Source: Planctomycetia bacterium
Lineage (GTDB): Bacteria > Planctomycetota > Phycisphaerae > Phycisphaerales > SM1A02
DNA length: 5,881 nt
NCBI GenBank assembly: GCA_005804005.1
Contig: SYPI01000157.1
Coordinates: forward strand, 1-5,881
Reading direction: 5' to 3'
Part shown: positions 1 to 5,555 of the stretch, piece by piece
How the letters are laid out: each line of letters starts with the position of its first letter
Numbering within the stretch: position 1 is the stretch's first letter
Made by a program: the position numbers and the translations under genes
Notes under the pieces: generated by a model
What the model was told of the DNA's origin: nothing
The model's database searches: none
What the model saw: only the letters and a program-made list of their open reading frames with translations

Positions 1-2
1 CC

Positions 3-635
3 GAGGCCGAGGAGGGTCGCTTGTGGCTGAACGCCGTCGACTTCACCGGTTACTTCGGCGAAGACTCTTCGGGCGGCGTCAACTGCGCAGATCCCCTGCT
101 GCCGAGCCCCGATCTGGTGAACTTCGGCCTCTGCCAGAACGCGGTCACCATCGAGGCATTCGATGATGCCGATGATGACCCGGCCACCACCAACGACTGG
201 ACTTTGGTCTACCAGATCGCCGAGAGCCTCAATGGCACCCGGACCCCCGGTGATGGCAGCATCATCAACAACCCCGATGCGATGGTGCAGCGGCATATTG
301 TGGCTGGCCCGGCGCTGCCCGATCCCCTGAAGTTCGACCGGATCAGAATCACCGGCGCTTTCGTGGTGATCGATAATCTGGCGTTCGATTTGGGTGTGGC
401 GTGGAGCGATTGCGAGGCCGACATGGCTGGTGGCCCACTTACGCCAGAGGGGTTGCCCACCCCTGATGGCGATGTCGATGCCAACGACCTAGTGGCTGTC
501 TTGGGAACCTTCGGGGTTGACCCAGGAACTGACCCGCTGGCGGCCTTGACTGACATCAACACCGACGGCACGGTCGACGCCCTGGATCTGATCGAAGTGA
601 TGCTGAATTGGGGACCATGCCCCGGCGGCCAGTAA
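3..635 (+). CDS. Secreted protein with C-terminal GC-type dockerin module (5' partial)
   Basis: The reading frame is open from the left window edge, so the N-terminus and any signal peptide lie outside; 210 residues are visible. Visible residues 1-140 are an acidic, Asp- and Pro-rich region with beta-sandwich character, including an IDNLAF-type strand seen in extracellular adhesin or lectin-like planctomycete proteins; I cannot assign it to a family. The last 65 residues form a dockerin-like pair of calcium loops. The first (about 151-162, DGDVDANDL) is partly degenerate because its leading acidic position is lost. The second (about 184-195, DINTDGTVDALD) is canonical. The chain ends NWGPCPGGQ, the Trp-Gly-Pro-Cys ending of the planctomycete 'GC-type' dockerin group. 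By family knowledge such modules sit at the C-termini of exported proteins; a cohesin partner is not established. TAA stop at 633-635. The next gene starts 61 nt downstream on the same strand. Function beyond export or anchoring is unknown. Confidence 0.85.
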   Translation, partial: EAEEGRLWLNAVDFTGYFGEDSSGGVNCADPLLPSPDLVNFGLCQNAVTIEAFDDADDDPATTNDWTLVYQIAESLNGTRTPGDGSIINNPDAMVQRHIVAGPALPDPLKFDRIRITGAFVVIDNLAFDLGVAWSDCEADMAGGPLTPEGLPTPDGDVDANDLVAVLGTFGVDPGTDPLAALTDINTDGTVDALDLIEVMLNWGPCPGGQ

Positions 636-681
636 CGCTGACCGACTGACTCATGGACTGACGAACAATCCCTCGCTCACC

Positions 682-687
682 AAAGGA
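682..687 (+). promoter_or_regulatory. Shine-Dalgarno site for the protease-like gene
   Basis: AAAGGA lies 9 nt before the ATG at 697. The frame is open back to 607 but contains no ATG, GTG or TTG between there and 697, so this site and the ATG together fix the start. It is the only gene in the window with a normally placed purine-rich ribosome-binding site. Confidence 0.5.
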
Positions 688-696
688 CTCGCCGAT

Positions 697-2166
697 ATGT
701 TCCCCACAGCACTCCTCGTGATGGCCCTGACGGCCGACCGCATTCCAGTGTTCACCGATGATCGCCGCGAGCAGATAGTTGCTCTGCCGGTCTCGGGCAC
801 AACCGCCTCAGGCGCAGCCGATCTGGTGGATGTCTCCTGGACGCAGACCGCCTACGGAGTGCCGATTGATCGGGCGCAGTTCCTGCAGGTGCTGCGGCGG
901 CTAGATCAGTTGGGCTCAGTCCCCGGCGAGCCGATCATCGTCGGCCCACCTGGTGGTCTGGCTGGTGGGCAGTTCAACATCACTTGGATGATCCCCCCTT
1001 CCAGCCTCACCCCGATCAACGGCACGATGGCTCAGGTGGTAGCGGCCCTTTCCGAAGTGTCGGCCTACCTGAATGCCACAATCACCACCCCCGCGGAACT
1101 GATCATCGACTGCACATTCGCGGCCTTGCCCGCCGGGACGATTGCTACTGCCACCACCCGTTCTGGGTTCCGGCCGATGAACGAAGTGATCGGCAACCTC
1201 CGAACCGGGGTCGATGACAACACTGGCGACCTGATTGGCGATGACGACGCCGCGCTCCTGCCAGCCAATAACCCGACTGTTATGGCCGTCCGCTACAACG
1301 GCATGGATACCCGAATCACCAATGAGAACCGAATCCTGGTGACTGCCGCCGGGATGCGAGTGGCCGCCGGTCCACTGGGCGTGCCCAGCTTCGGGCGCGA
1401 CGGACGACTCACCCTGAACTTCAACCTGCAGTGGGATTTCGACCCGTCCGATGGCGTAATCGGTGTCGGCGGCTACTACCGATACTCCTTTCAGGACTAC
1501 GTCCTCCACCATGTCCTGCAGATGCTCGGCTGGACCTCCGGCGTGGACTTCCTGACCAGGGACATGACCATCATGGACCTGTACCGCTTCCAGCGCGACT
1601 TCACCGACACTGGCGCCACTGGTGGCAACATCCAGGATCTGGATGCTCTGGACTACAACCCGGGACGCGGGCAGGCCGCCGCTGGCCCACAACTGACACT
1701 GCTGCTCAATCAGTTCGGATCGCTAACCCCCGTCCCGGCCAGTCCCATCTGGACGCCGATCAGCATGGAAACGGCCGATGCCAATGCCAATGGCAAGTTG
1801 GATGCTGGCGAGGGCGATTCGACTCCGAAGTGTTTCCCTCGGCTCCTCAGCCGCGTGCCATCTGACAAGATGCAGTTGAACTTCATCCGCACGACCACCG
1901 GGGCGTCTGCCGACAACGATTTCCCAATGTTCGATGGTTCGCCGATTCGAGCGATCTTCCCTGATCAGAGCGACCTCACCCCGCTGGTTTCACGGTACCT
2001 GATGCGGCCGTCGATCCCCGCCGGCATCACCTACTACAGTCGCTCGGGCACCTCTGGTGCGCCGTTGGGAACCCTCCCGGACTTCCTGACCCGGCGCGAA
2101 CTGCTGGTGCTGGACAGCCTGGGATGGGATGTGGATGTGGTCAACGGCGACCAAACAGCAGATTGA
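697..2166 (+). CDS. Secreted HExxH-metalloprotease relative with a destroyed zinc site (probable pseudoprotease)
   Basis: A 489-residue protein. Residues 3-13 (PTALLVMALTA) are hydrophobic and could be a short export signal, though there is no basic n-region. From memory, the layout resembles the bacterial secreted metalloprotease family NCBI calls NF038122: a beta strand with FAALPAGTIATA (141-152), a WDFDPSDG segment (246-253), a helix followed by LGWTSGVDF (277-285), DLYRFQ (294-299), and a closing RRELLVLDSLGWDVDV (466-481). In family members the helix carries HEIGHALGF. Here residues 271-279 read HHVLQMLGW, so the first His remains but the catalytic Glu is His272 and the second zinc His is Gln275. 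Residues 361-372 (DANANGKLDAGE) are a textbook EF-hand calcium loop. The chain ends right after the catalytic-type domain, with no dockerin. Proteolysis is therefore unlikely; a binding or structural role outside the cytoplasm is an inference. The frame is intact throughout, so it is not obviously decaying. Confidence 0.8.
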   Translation: MFPTALLVMALTADRIPVFTDDRREQIVALPVSGTTASGAADLVDVSWTQTAYGVPIDRAQFLQVLRRLDQLGSVPGEPIIVGPPGGLAGGQFNITWMIPPSSLTPINGTMAQVVAALSEVSAYLNATITTPAELIIDCTFAALPAGTIATATTRSGFRPMNEVIGNLRTGVDDNTGDLIGDDDAALLPANNPTVMAVRYNGMDTRITNENRILVTAAGMRVAAGPLGVPSFGRDGRLTLNFNLQWDFDPSDGVIGVGGYYRYSFQDYVLHHVLQMLGWTSGVDFLTRDMTIMDLYRFQRDFTDTGATGGNIQDLDALDYNPGRGQAAAGPQLTLLLNQFGSLTPVPASPIWTPISMETADANANGKLDAGEGDSTPKCFPRLLSRVPSDKMQLNFIRTTTGASADNDFPMFDGSPIRAIFPDQSDLTPLVSRYLMRPSIPAGITYYSRSGTSGAPLGTLPDFLTRRELLVLDSLGWDVDVVNGDQTAD

Positions 2167-2197
2167 GGCTCGCCGAAACATCTAATCTGGGAATCGT

Positions 2198-2211
2198 CAG
2201 CCGATCGGCTG
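2198..2211 (+). terminator. Palindrome, possible weak terminator after the protease-like gene
   Basis: CAGCCGATCGGCTG is a perfect 14-bp palindrome 32 nt after the stop codon. As RNA it can form a 5-bp stem with a GATC loop, followed about 9 nt later by a T-rich stretch (TGTGTTTGTTT, to about 2228). The T-tract is interrupted and displaced from the stem, so termination is possible but weakly supported; a protein-binding site is an alternative. Confidence 0.3.
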
Positions 2212-2250
2212 GGAAGGTGTGTTTGTTTCGCTGACTTTCCGGGTGACTAG

Positions 2251-2388
2251 GGGCTGCGGCCATCGGTGGTTTGGGCTGCCCCTTTCGCGGGGTGCAATCT
2301 GGCACGCAGCGATGTGCTGCCATTCGTGAATGAGGTGGCCATCCGCGGAGTCCACTACCAGATGATGAACTACCCGCACATCTGGGGG
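2251..2388 (+). pseudogene. Out-of-frame upstream fragment of the dockerin-repeat gene
   Basis: The frame at 2251 follows a TAG at 2248-2250 and reads through a protein-like stretch, SDVLPFVNEVAIRGVHYQ then MMNYPHIWG, before leaving the dockerin frame at a run of five G (2384-2388). Adding one G there gives ...YPHIWGVNQLWTISPPQLLGDFD..., joining smoothly to the dockerin modules downstream. Without it, this frame runs on through low-quality sequence to a TAG within 2434-2440. Stops occur in all three frames between 2167 and 2250 and no good start codon is visible, so the 5' portion of the original gene seems lost. I do not recognise the domain this fragment came from. It could be a genuine pseudogene or one base lost in sequencing or assembly; the missing 5' part favours a real remnant. 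Confidence 0.45.
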
Positions 2389-2423
2389 TCAATCAGCTCT
2401 GGACCATCTCGCCGCCCCAGTTA

Positions 2424-2744
2424 TTGGGTGACTTCGATCTAGACAATGATCGCGACCACGCCGACCGGGTGGCCTTCGTGGCCTGTCAGGCTGGCGGCTT
2501 TGCTCCGGTCTGTGAAGCGGCCGACTTTGATGGAGACAGCGACATCGATGCGCTCGACGCGGTGGCTTTCGATGCGGCATTCAGCGGATTGCGCTCCGAC
2601 ATCACCGGCGATGGCACGGTCAGCGGCAAGGACCTGGCCGGGGTGCTCTCTGCCTTGGGTCCGCCGGGAATCGCTGATGTGAACCACGACGGGGCCACCA
2701 CGGGTGGCGATCTAGCGATGCTGCTGGCTGAGTGGATGCCATAG
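2424..2744 (+). CDS. Tandem dockerin-module protein tail (probably remnant of a larger secreted protein)
   Basis: Counted from the TTG at 2424 this is 106 residues, with four calcium-loop motifs forming two dockerin-type modules. Module 1 has loops at 3-14 (DFDLDNDRDHAD) and 34-45 (DFDGDSDIDALD), separated by a linker with two cysteines (C21, C30), a form common in planctomycete secreted proteins. Module 2 has loops at 59-70 (DITGDGTVSGKD) and 85-96 (DVNHDGATTGGD) and ends LAEWMP, not the WGPC ending of the first gene. The frame is open back to 2334 without an ATG, GTG or TTG, there is no ribosome-binding site at 2424, and no export signal. Such modules normally sit at the C-terminus of a large exported protein, so this is more likely the tail of a broken gene (see the fragment at 2251-2388) than an independent small protein. 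TAG stop at 2742-2744, 13 nt before the convergent tRNA. Confidence 0.6.
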   Translation: MGDFDLDNDRDHADRVAFVACQAGGFAPVCEAADFDGDSDIDALDAVAFDAAFSGLRSDITGDGTVSGKDLAGVLSALGPPGIADVNHDGATTGGDLAMLLAEWMP

Positions 2745-2758
2745 CAGCGCGCGAAAAA

Positions 2759-2849
2759 GGACAGGGCGGGATTCGAACCCGCGATACGGGGTTTTACCCC
2801 GTATACCGGTTTAGCAAACCAGCGCCTTCAGCCTCTCGGCCACCTGTCC
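2759..2849 (-). tRNA. tRNA-Ser (anticodon GCU)
   Basis: The minus strand folds into a full class II tRNA. The acceptor stem is GGACAGG/CCTGTCC (2843-2849 with 2759-2765). U8 and G9 are followed by a D-arm region GCCGAGAGGCTGAAGGC. The anticodon stem is CTGGT/ACCGG around loop TTGCTAA, with anticodon GCT at 2813-2815. A long variable arm has an 8-bp stem, ATACGGGG/CCCCGTAT, with a 5-nt loop (2784-2804). The T-arm is GCGGG-TTCGAAT-CCCGC (2766-2782). The long variable arm plus GCT identifies serine, reading AGC and AGU codons. The 3' CCA is not encoded. The base after the acceptor stem (2758) would give U73, whereas bacterial tRNA-Ser usually has G73. The 3' flank TTTTTCGCG begins with five T and may help termination. 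It is transcribed away from dedA and converges on the dockerin remnant. Confidence 0.96.
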
Positions 2850-2861
2850 ATTGGGCCTGTT

Positions 2862-2867
2862 AGTGTA
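2862..2867 (-). promoter_or_regulatory. Putative -10 box of the tRNA-Ser promoter
   Basis: On the minus strand this reads TACACT, close to the TATAAT consensus. A start site about 7 nt downstream, near 2855, would leave a leader of only 6 nt before the mature tRNA 5' end at 2849. No convincing -35 hexamer is seen at the expected 16-18 bp spacing. Confidence 0.4.
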
Positions 2868-2878
2868 GCAACTCGACT

Positions 2879-2904
2879 GCGGCTAACGCGAGCTCGCCAG
2901 CCGC
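2879..2904. repeat. Nested dyad-symmetric element upstream of dedA
   Basis: Arms GCGGCT (2879-2884) and AGCCGC (2899-2904) are inverted repeats enclosing a perfect 10-bp palindrome, GCGAGCTCGC (2888-2897), with its centre offset by one base. A further outer pair, ACTCG (2871-2875) and CGAGT (2904-2908), extends the symmetry. It lies between the divergent tRNA-Ser and dedA, 24 nt before the dedA ATG. Placement fits an operator or a 5' leader hairpin; GC-rich sequence makes some chance symmetry likely. Confidence 0.35.
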
Positions 2905-2928
2905 GAGTGCGCCGCCTGCTCACCAATC

Positions 2929-3618
2929 ATGGAAACCATCTTCGAGCAGTTCCCGCGACTCTTCACTGAACTTGACGCCTTCCTCATCGACTTCATCGCT
3001 CAGAATGGCAGCTGGATTCACGGCCTTCTGTTTGTGATTGTGTTCTGTGAGACCGGGCTGGTAGTTACCCCGTTCCTGCCGGGTGATTCGCTGCTCTTTG
3101 CCGTCGGGGCGATCTCCGCCCGCAGCACAACCGATGGCACCACGGTTCTAGACCTCGGACTTGCGGCCGGGGCAATCTTTGTCGCCGCCATACTCGGGGA
3201 CACGGTGAACTACCACATCGGTCGCTGGATCGGCCCGCCAGCGTTCACCAGCAGTTCGCGCTGGTTCAAGCGCGAGTATCTGCTGCGCACTCACGCCTTC
3301 TTCGAACGGCGCGGGAGCCAGGCCATCGTGCTGGCCAGATTCGTGCCCATCGTGCGCACCTTTGCCCCATTCGTCGCTGGGGTCGGGACTATGGGTTATG
3401 CGCGGTTCCTAGCTGCCAATGTGTTCGGGGCCGCTCTCTGGGTGGTGATCGTCTGCGGCGCGGGCCGGTTGTTCGGCGATCTGCCGTTCGTGAAGCGCAA
3501 TTTTTCCAGCGTGGTGATCGGCATCGTGATCGTTTCGCTGTTGCCGCTAGCGGCGGAATGGTGGCGGCATCGGTTGGCGCAACGGCGCCGCACGCCGCCC
3601 GCTGCTTCCGGGCGCTAG
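2929..3618 (+). CDS. dedA: DedA family inner-membrane protein
   Basis: A 229-residue VTT/DedA-family membrane protein. Family members are thought to act as lipid flippases or proton-coupled transporters needed for membrane homeostasis; the exact substrate of the DedA branch is uncertain. The sequence follows E. coli DedA closely: FCETGLVVTPFLPGDSLLF (39-57), GDTVNYHIGRWIG (90-102), and LARFVPIVRTFAPFVAGVG (135-153), then a membrane-spanning segment near 160-180 and a final one near 194-208 before a basic tail. Residues equivalent to those shown essential in the paralogue YqjA are present: Glu41, Asp53, Arg137 and Arg143. Length is near the family norm of about 220. The ATG at 2929 puts METIFEQF just before the first amphipathic helix, as in relatives; no Shine-Dalgarno sequence precedes it. 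It is followed by sucC after 12 nt, with no known functional link. Confidence 0.95.
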   Translation: METIFEQFPRLFTELDAFLIDFIAQNGSWIHGLLFVIVFCETGLVVTPFLPGDSLLFAVGAISARSTTDGTTVLDLGLAAGAIFVAAILGDTVNYHIGRWIGPPAFTSSSRWFKREYLLRTHAFFERRGSQAIVLARFVPIVRTFAPFVAGVGTMGYARFLAANVFGAALWVVIVCGAGRLFGDLPFVKRNFSSVVIGIVIVSLLPLAAEWWRHRLAQRRRTPPAASGR

Positions 3619-3621
3619 GAT
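3616..3621 (+). promoter_or_regulatory. Putative internal -10 box before sucC
   Basis: TAGGAT fits the TANNNT -10 pattern and overlaps the dedA stop codon. Standard geometry would start the RNA about 3628, only 3 nt before the sucC ATG at 3631, giving an almost leaderless message. The intervening bases are a C-run, not a ribosome-binding site. No clear -35 is seen, so this is tentative. Confidence 0.3.
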
Positions 3622-3630
3622 CCTCCCCCC

Positions 3631-4827
3631 ATGCGAATCCATGAGTTCCAGGCCCGCCAGATGCTCGCTGATGCGGGAATCCCAGTGCCGAGCGGGCGAA
3701 TGGTCCAGACCGTGGCTGAAGCGGTTGGTGCGGCGCAAGCGGCCTTCGCCGACGGCGCCACTCAGGTGGTCATCAAAGCCCAGGTGCACGCTGGCGGGCG
3801 CGGCAAGGCTGGCTTTGTTCGGCTGGTGAACTCAGCAGAAGCGGCCCGCGAGGCCGCCACCTTCATGTTCTCCCACCGCATGATCTCACCGCAGACTCCG
3901 CCGGAAGGGTTGGAGGTGAAGCGGCTGCTGGTGGCGGCGGCGGTGGACATCAAGCGCGAGTTCTATCTGGCTGTTACGGTTGATCGCGCCAACAGGACCA
4001 ACACCCTCATCGCCTGCGCCGAAGGCGGGGTGGAAATCGAAACTGTCGCGCATGAGCGGCCCGAGGCGATCATTCGCCAGCCGATCGACCCGCTGGTTGG
4101 CCTCCATCCGTTTCAGGCCCGGCGGGTCGGACTGGCGCTGGGATTGCGTGGCAAGCCGCTGACGGCGGCCACCGACATCCTGCTGCGGCTGGCAAAGTTG
4201 ACCCAGGCGTCCGACGCCTCGCTGTGTGAGATCAATCCGCTGGTGCTCACGCCACCGGAAGATGGTGCCCCCGCTGGGCGGGTACTGGCAATCGATGCCA
4301 AGTTCTCTTTCGACGACAACGCCCTCTTCCGACATGAGAGCATCAGCGCCATGTTCGACGAGGCGGAAGAGAACCCCGCCGAACTGCGCGCCGCAGAGTT
4401 CGGGCTCTCCTATGTGGCGCTGGACGGCAACATCGGCTGCCTGGTCAATGGCGCCGGATTGGCCATGAGCACCATGGACCTCGTCCCACTGCATGGCGGC
4501 GAGCCAGCCAACTTTCTGGATGTCGGCGGCAGCGCCAGCGAAGAGGCAGTAGCCGAGGCCTTCCGCATCATTCTCTCGGACCAGCGCGTCGCGGGGGTGC
4601 TGGTGAACATCTTTGGCGGAATCATGCCGTGCGACCGGATCGCCCGGGCGGTGGTGGCGGCGGCCCGAACCGTCGGGTTCAACTCACCGCTGGTCATCCG
4701 GTTGGAGGGGACCAATGTTGGCCCGGCCCGGGAGATCCTGCACGAGTCGAGCGCCGCAATTCCGCAGATGCAGATTGCCACCGATCTGGCCGATGCTGCC
4801 CGGCGCATCGTGGCGGCGGTGGCGTGA
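3631..4827 (+). CDS. sucC: Succinyl-CoA synthetase (ADP-forming) beta subunit
   Basis: A 398-residue ATP-grasp subunit of succinate-CoA ligase (succinate + CoA + ATP to succinyl-CoA + ADP + Pi, reversible), a cytoplasmic TCA-cycle enzyme that works as a complex with SucD. The start MRIHEFQARQML matches the family's N-terminus. Nucleotide-binding parts are present: Lys49 in VVIKAQVHAGGRGKAG (47-61), the metal-site region CEINPLV (199-205, Asn202) and Asp222 in AIDAKF. The C-terminal flavodoxin-like domain has GNIGCLVNGAGLAMSTMD (266-283), HGGEPANFLDVGG (288-300), VLVNIFGGI (323-331) and VIRLEGTN (355-362). Length is near E. coli SucC (388), and all landmarks are intact, so it should be active. 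It starts 12 nt after dedA, and its TGA overlaps the GTG start of a HAD phosphatase. sucD, usually directly downstream, is absent from this position and must be encoded elsewhere. Confidence 0.97.
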   Translation: MRIHEFQARQMLADAGIPVPSGRMVQTVAEAVGAAQAAFADGATQVVIKAQVHAGGRGKAGFVRLVNSAEAAREAATFMFSHRMISPQTPPEGLEVKRLLVAAAVDIKREFYLAVTVDRANRTNTLIACAEGGVEIETVAHERPEAIIRQPIDPLVGLHPFQARRVGLALGLRGKPLTAATDILLRLAKLTQASDASLCEINPLVLTPPEDGAPAGRVLAIDAKFSFDDNALFRHESISAMFDEAEENPAELRAAEFGLSYVALDGNIGCLVNGAGLAMSTMDLVPLHGGEPANFLDVGGSASEEAVAEAFRIILSDQRVAGVLVNIFGGIMPCDRIARAVVAAARTVGFNSPLVIRLEGTNVGPAREILHESSAAIPQMQIATDLADAARRIVAAVA

Positions 4828-5513
4828 CGCTAGTCCTCTTCGACATCGATGGCACGCTCCTGAAGACCGCTGGTGCCGGGATGAAGGCCATGGCCGACAC
4901 CCTGCACGAACTCCACCCGGGGAGTTCGGTGGCGTTCGATGGGATCTCCTTCAACGGTCGCCTCGACCACCTCATCTGGCGGGATCTGTGCGCCGCTCAC
5001 GGACTGGACAACAGCCCCCCAGCCCATGACCGGTTTCGAGAGCGGTTTCATCATCATCTTTCCACCCGGCTGGCGGCGAACAACACCTCCGTGGCACTCG
5101 CTGGCGCCCGTGAACTTGTCGCCCGACTGGCGCAGCGCACCGAGTTGACCCTTGGACTACTCACCGGCAACTACGAGCACACCGGACGACTCAAGGTGGC
5201 CTCCGCCGGTTTCGACCTGACCCCCTTTGTCGCCAACGCTTGGGCTGATGACGGGGCAACACGCCGCCACCTGCCGCCGGTCGCCATGCAGCGCTGCGCC
5301 GCGCGGACCGGCCGCACCGTGCCCTCTAGCCGGGTCATCATCATCGGCGACACTGAGCAGGACATCGACTGTGCCCACGCCAATGGCTGTGTCTGTCTGG
5401 CCACTGCCACCGGCACTGTCTCGCGGACCGAACTGGAGTCGGCCGGGGCCGATCTGGTGGTGGATGACCTGCGCGATGCTGCCGCTATCGAGGAGTGGAT
5501 TGTTGCGGCCTGA
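4824..5513 (+). CDS. HAD superfamily hydrolase, phosphoglycolate phosphatase-like
   Basis: A 229-residue HAD-family phosphohydrolase. Motif I is LFDIDGT (5-11) with nucleophile Asp7 and acid/base Asp9; motif II is LLTGN (112-116) with Thr114; motif III is Lys124 in GRLKVAS; motif IV is IIGDTEQDI (173-181) with Asp176 and Asp180 for magnesium. The stretch from about 15 to 90 is a helical cap, as in subfamily I enzymes such as phosphoglycolate phosphatase or beta-phosphoglucomutase. The GTG at 4824 is chosen because it places motif I at residues 5-11, as expected; the frame is open back to 4629, but that part overlaps conserved sucC and is not HAD-like. GTG overlaps the sucC TGA in a GTGA arrangement, so translation is probably coupled. 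The substrate cannot be told from sequence. Gph-like detoxification of phosphoglycolate is one option; other sugar or nucleotide monophosphates are equally possible. Confidence 0.9.
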   Translation: MTLVLFDIDGTLLKTAGAGMKAMADTLHELHPGSSVAFDGISFNGRLDHLIWRDLCAAHGLDNSPPAHDRFRERFHHHLSTRLAANNTSVALAGARELVARLAQRTELTLGLLTGNYEHTGRLKVASAGFDLTPFVANAWADDGATRRHLPPVAMQRCAARTGRTVPSSRVIIIGDTEQDIDCAHANGCVCLATATGTVSRTELESAGADLVVDDLRDAAAIEEWIVAA

Positions 5514-5543
5514 CAGAACTCGGCCCCGACTGAGGAGAGGGGA

Positions 5544-5549
5544 TAGCCT
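5544..5549 (+). promoter_or_regulatory. Putative -10 box giving a leaderless mRNA for the last gene
   Basis: TAGCCT fits the TANNNT pattern, and its last base is 7 nt before the A of the ATG at 5556, so transcription would begin exactly at the start codon. A purine-rich GAGGAGAGGGG (about 5532-5542) is too far upstream for normal ribosome binding. No good -35 is visible at the usual spacing, so confidence is low. Confidence 0.3.
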
Positions 5550-5555
5550 GTAGCA

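Noticed and set aside
644..662. Direct repeat GACTGAC (644-650 and 656-662) in the gap between the first two genes
   Set aside because: It is only 7 bp, with two copies and no further structure; chance is a sufficient explanation.
916..1692. 258-residue open frame on the minus strand inside the protease-like gene
   Set aside because: No domain is recognisable, and it lies antisense to a gene with clear family landmarks. Long antisense frames are expected in GC-rich DNA.
2167..2310. Continuation of the protease-like gene past its TGA into the dockerin modules by readthrough or frameshift
   Set aside because: The family's usual C-terminal segment is already complete before the TGA, stops follow in all three frames, and no single change restores one frame.
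2167..2849. tRNA-Ser as the attachment site of an integrated element carrying the dockerin remnant
   Set aside because: No second copy of the tRNA 3' end, no integrase and no flanking direct repeat were seen in the window.
3886..4494. 202-residue minus-strand open frame within sucC
   Set aside because: It is antisense to strongly conserved sucC sequence and has a shadow composition (Gln, Arg, His rich).
4629..4823. N-terminal extension of the HAD frame using an upstream ATG
   Set aside because: The 65 extra residues overlap conserved sucC codons, are low-complexity (Gly, Arg, Pro) and push HAD motif I far from the N-terminus.
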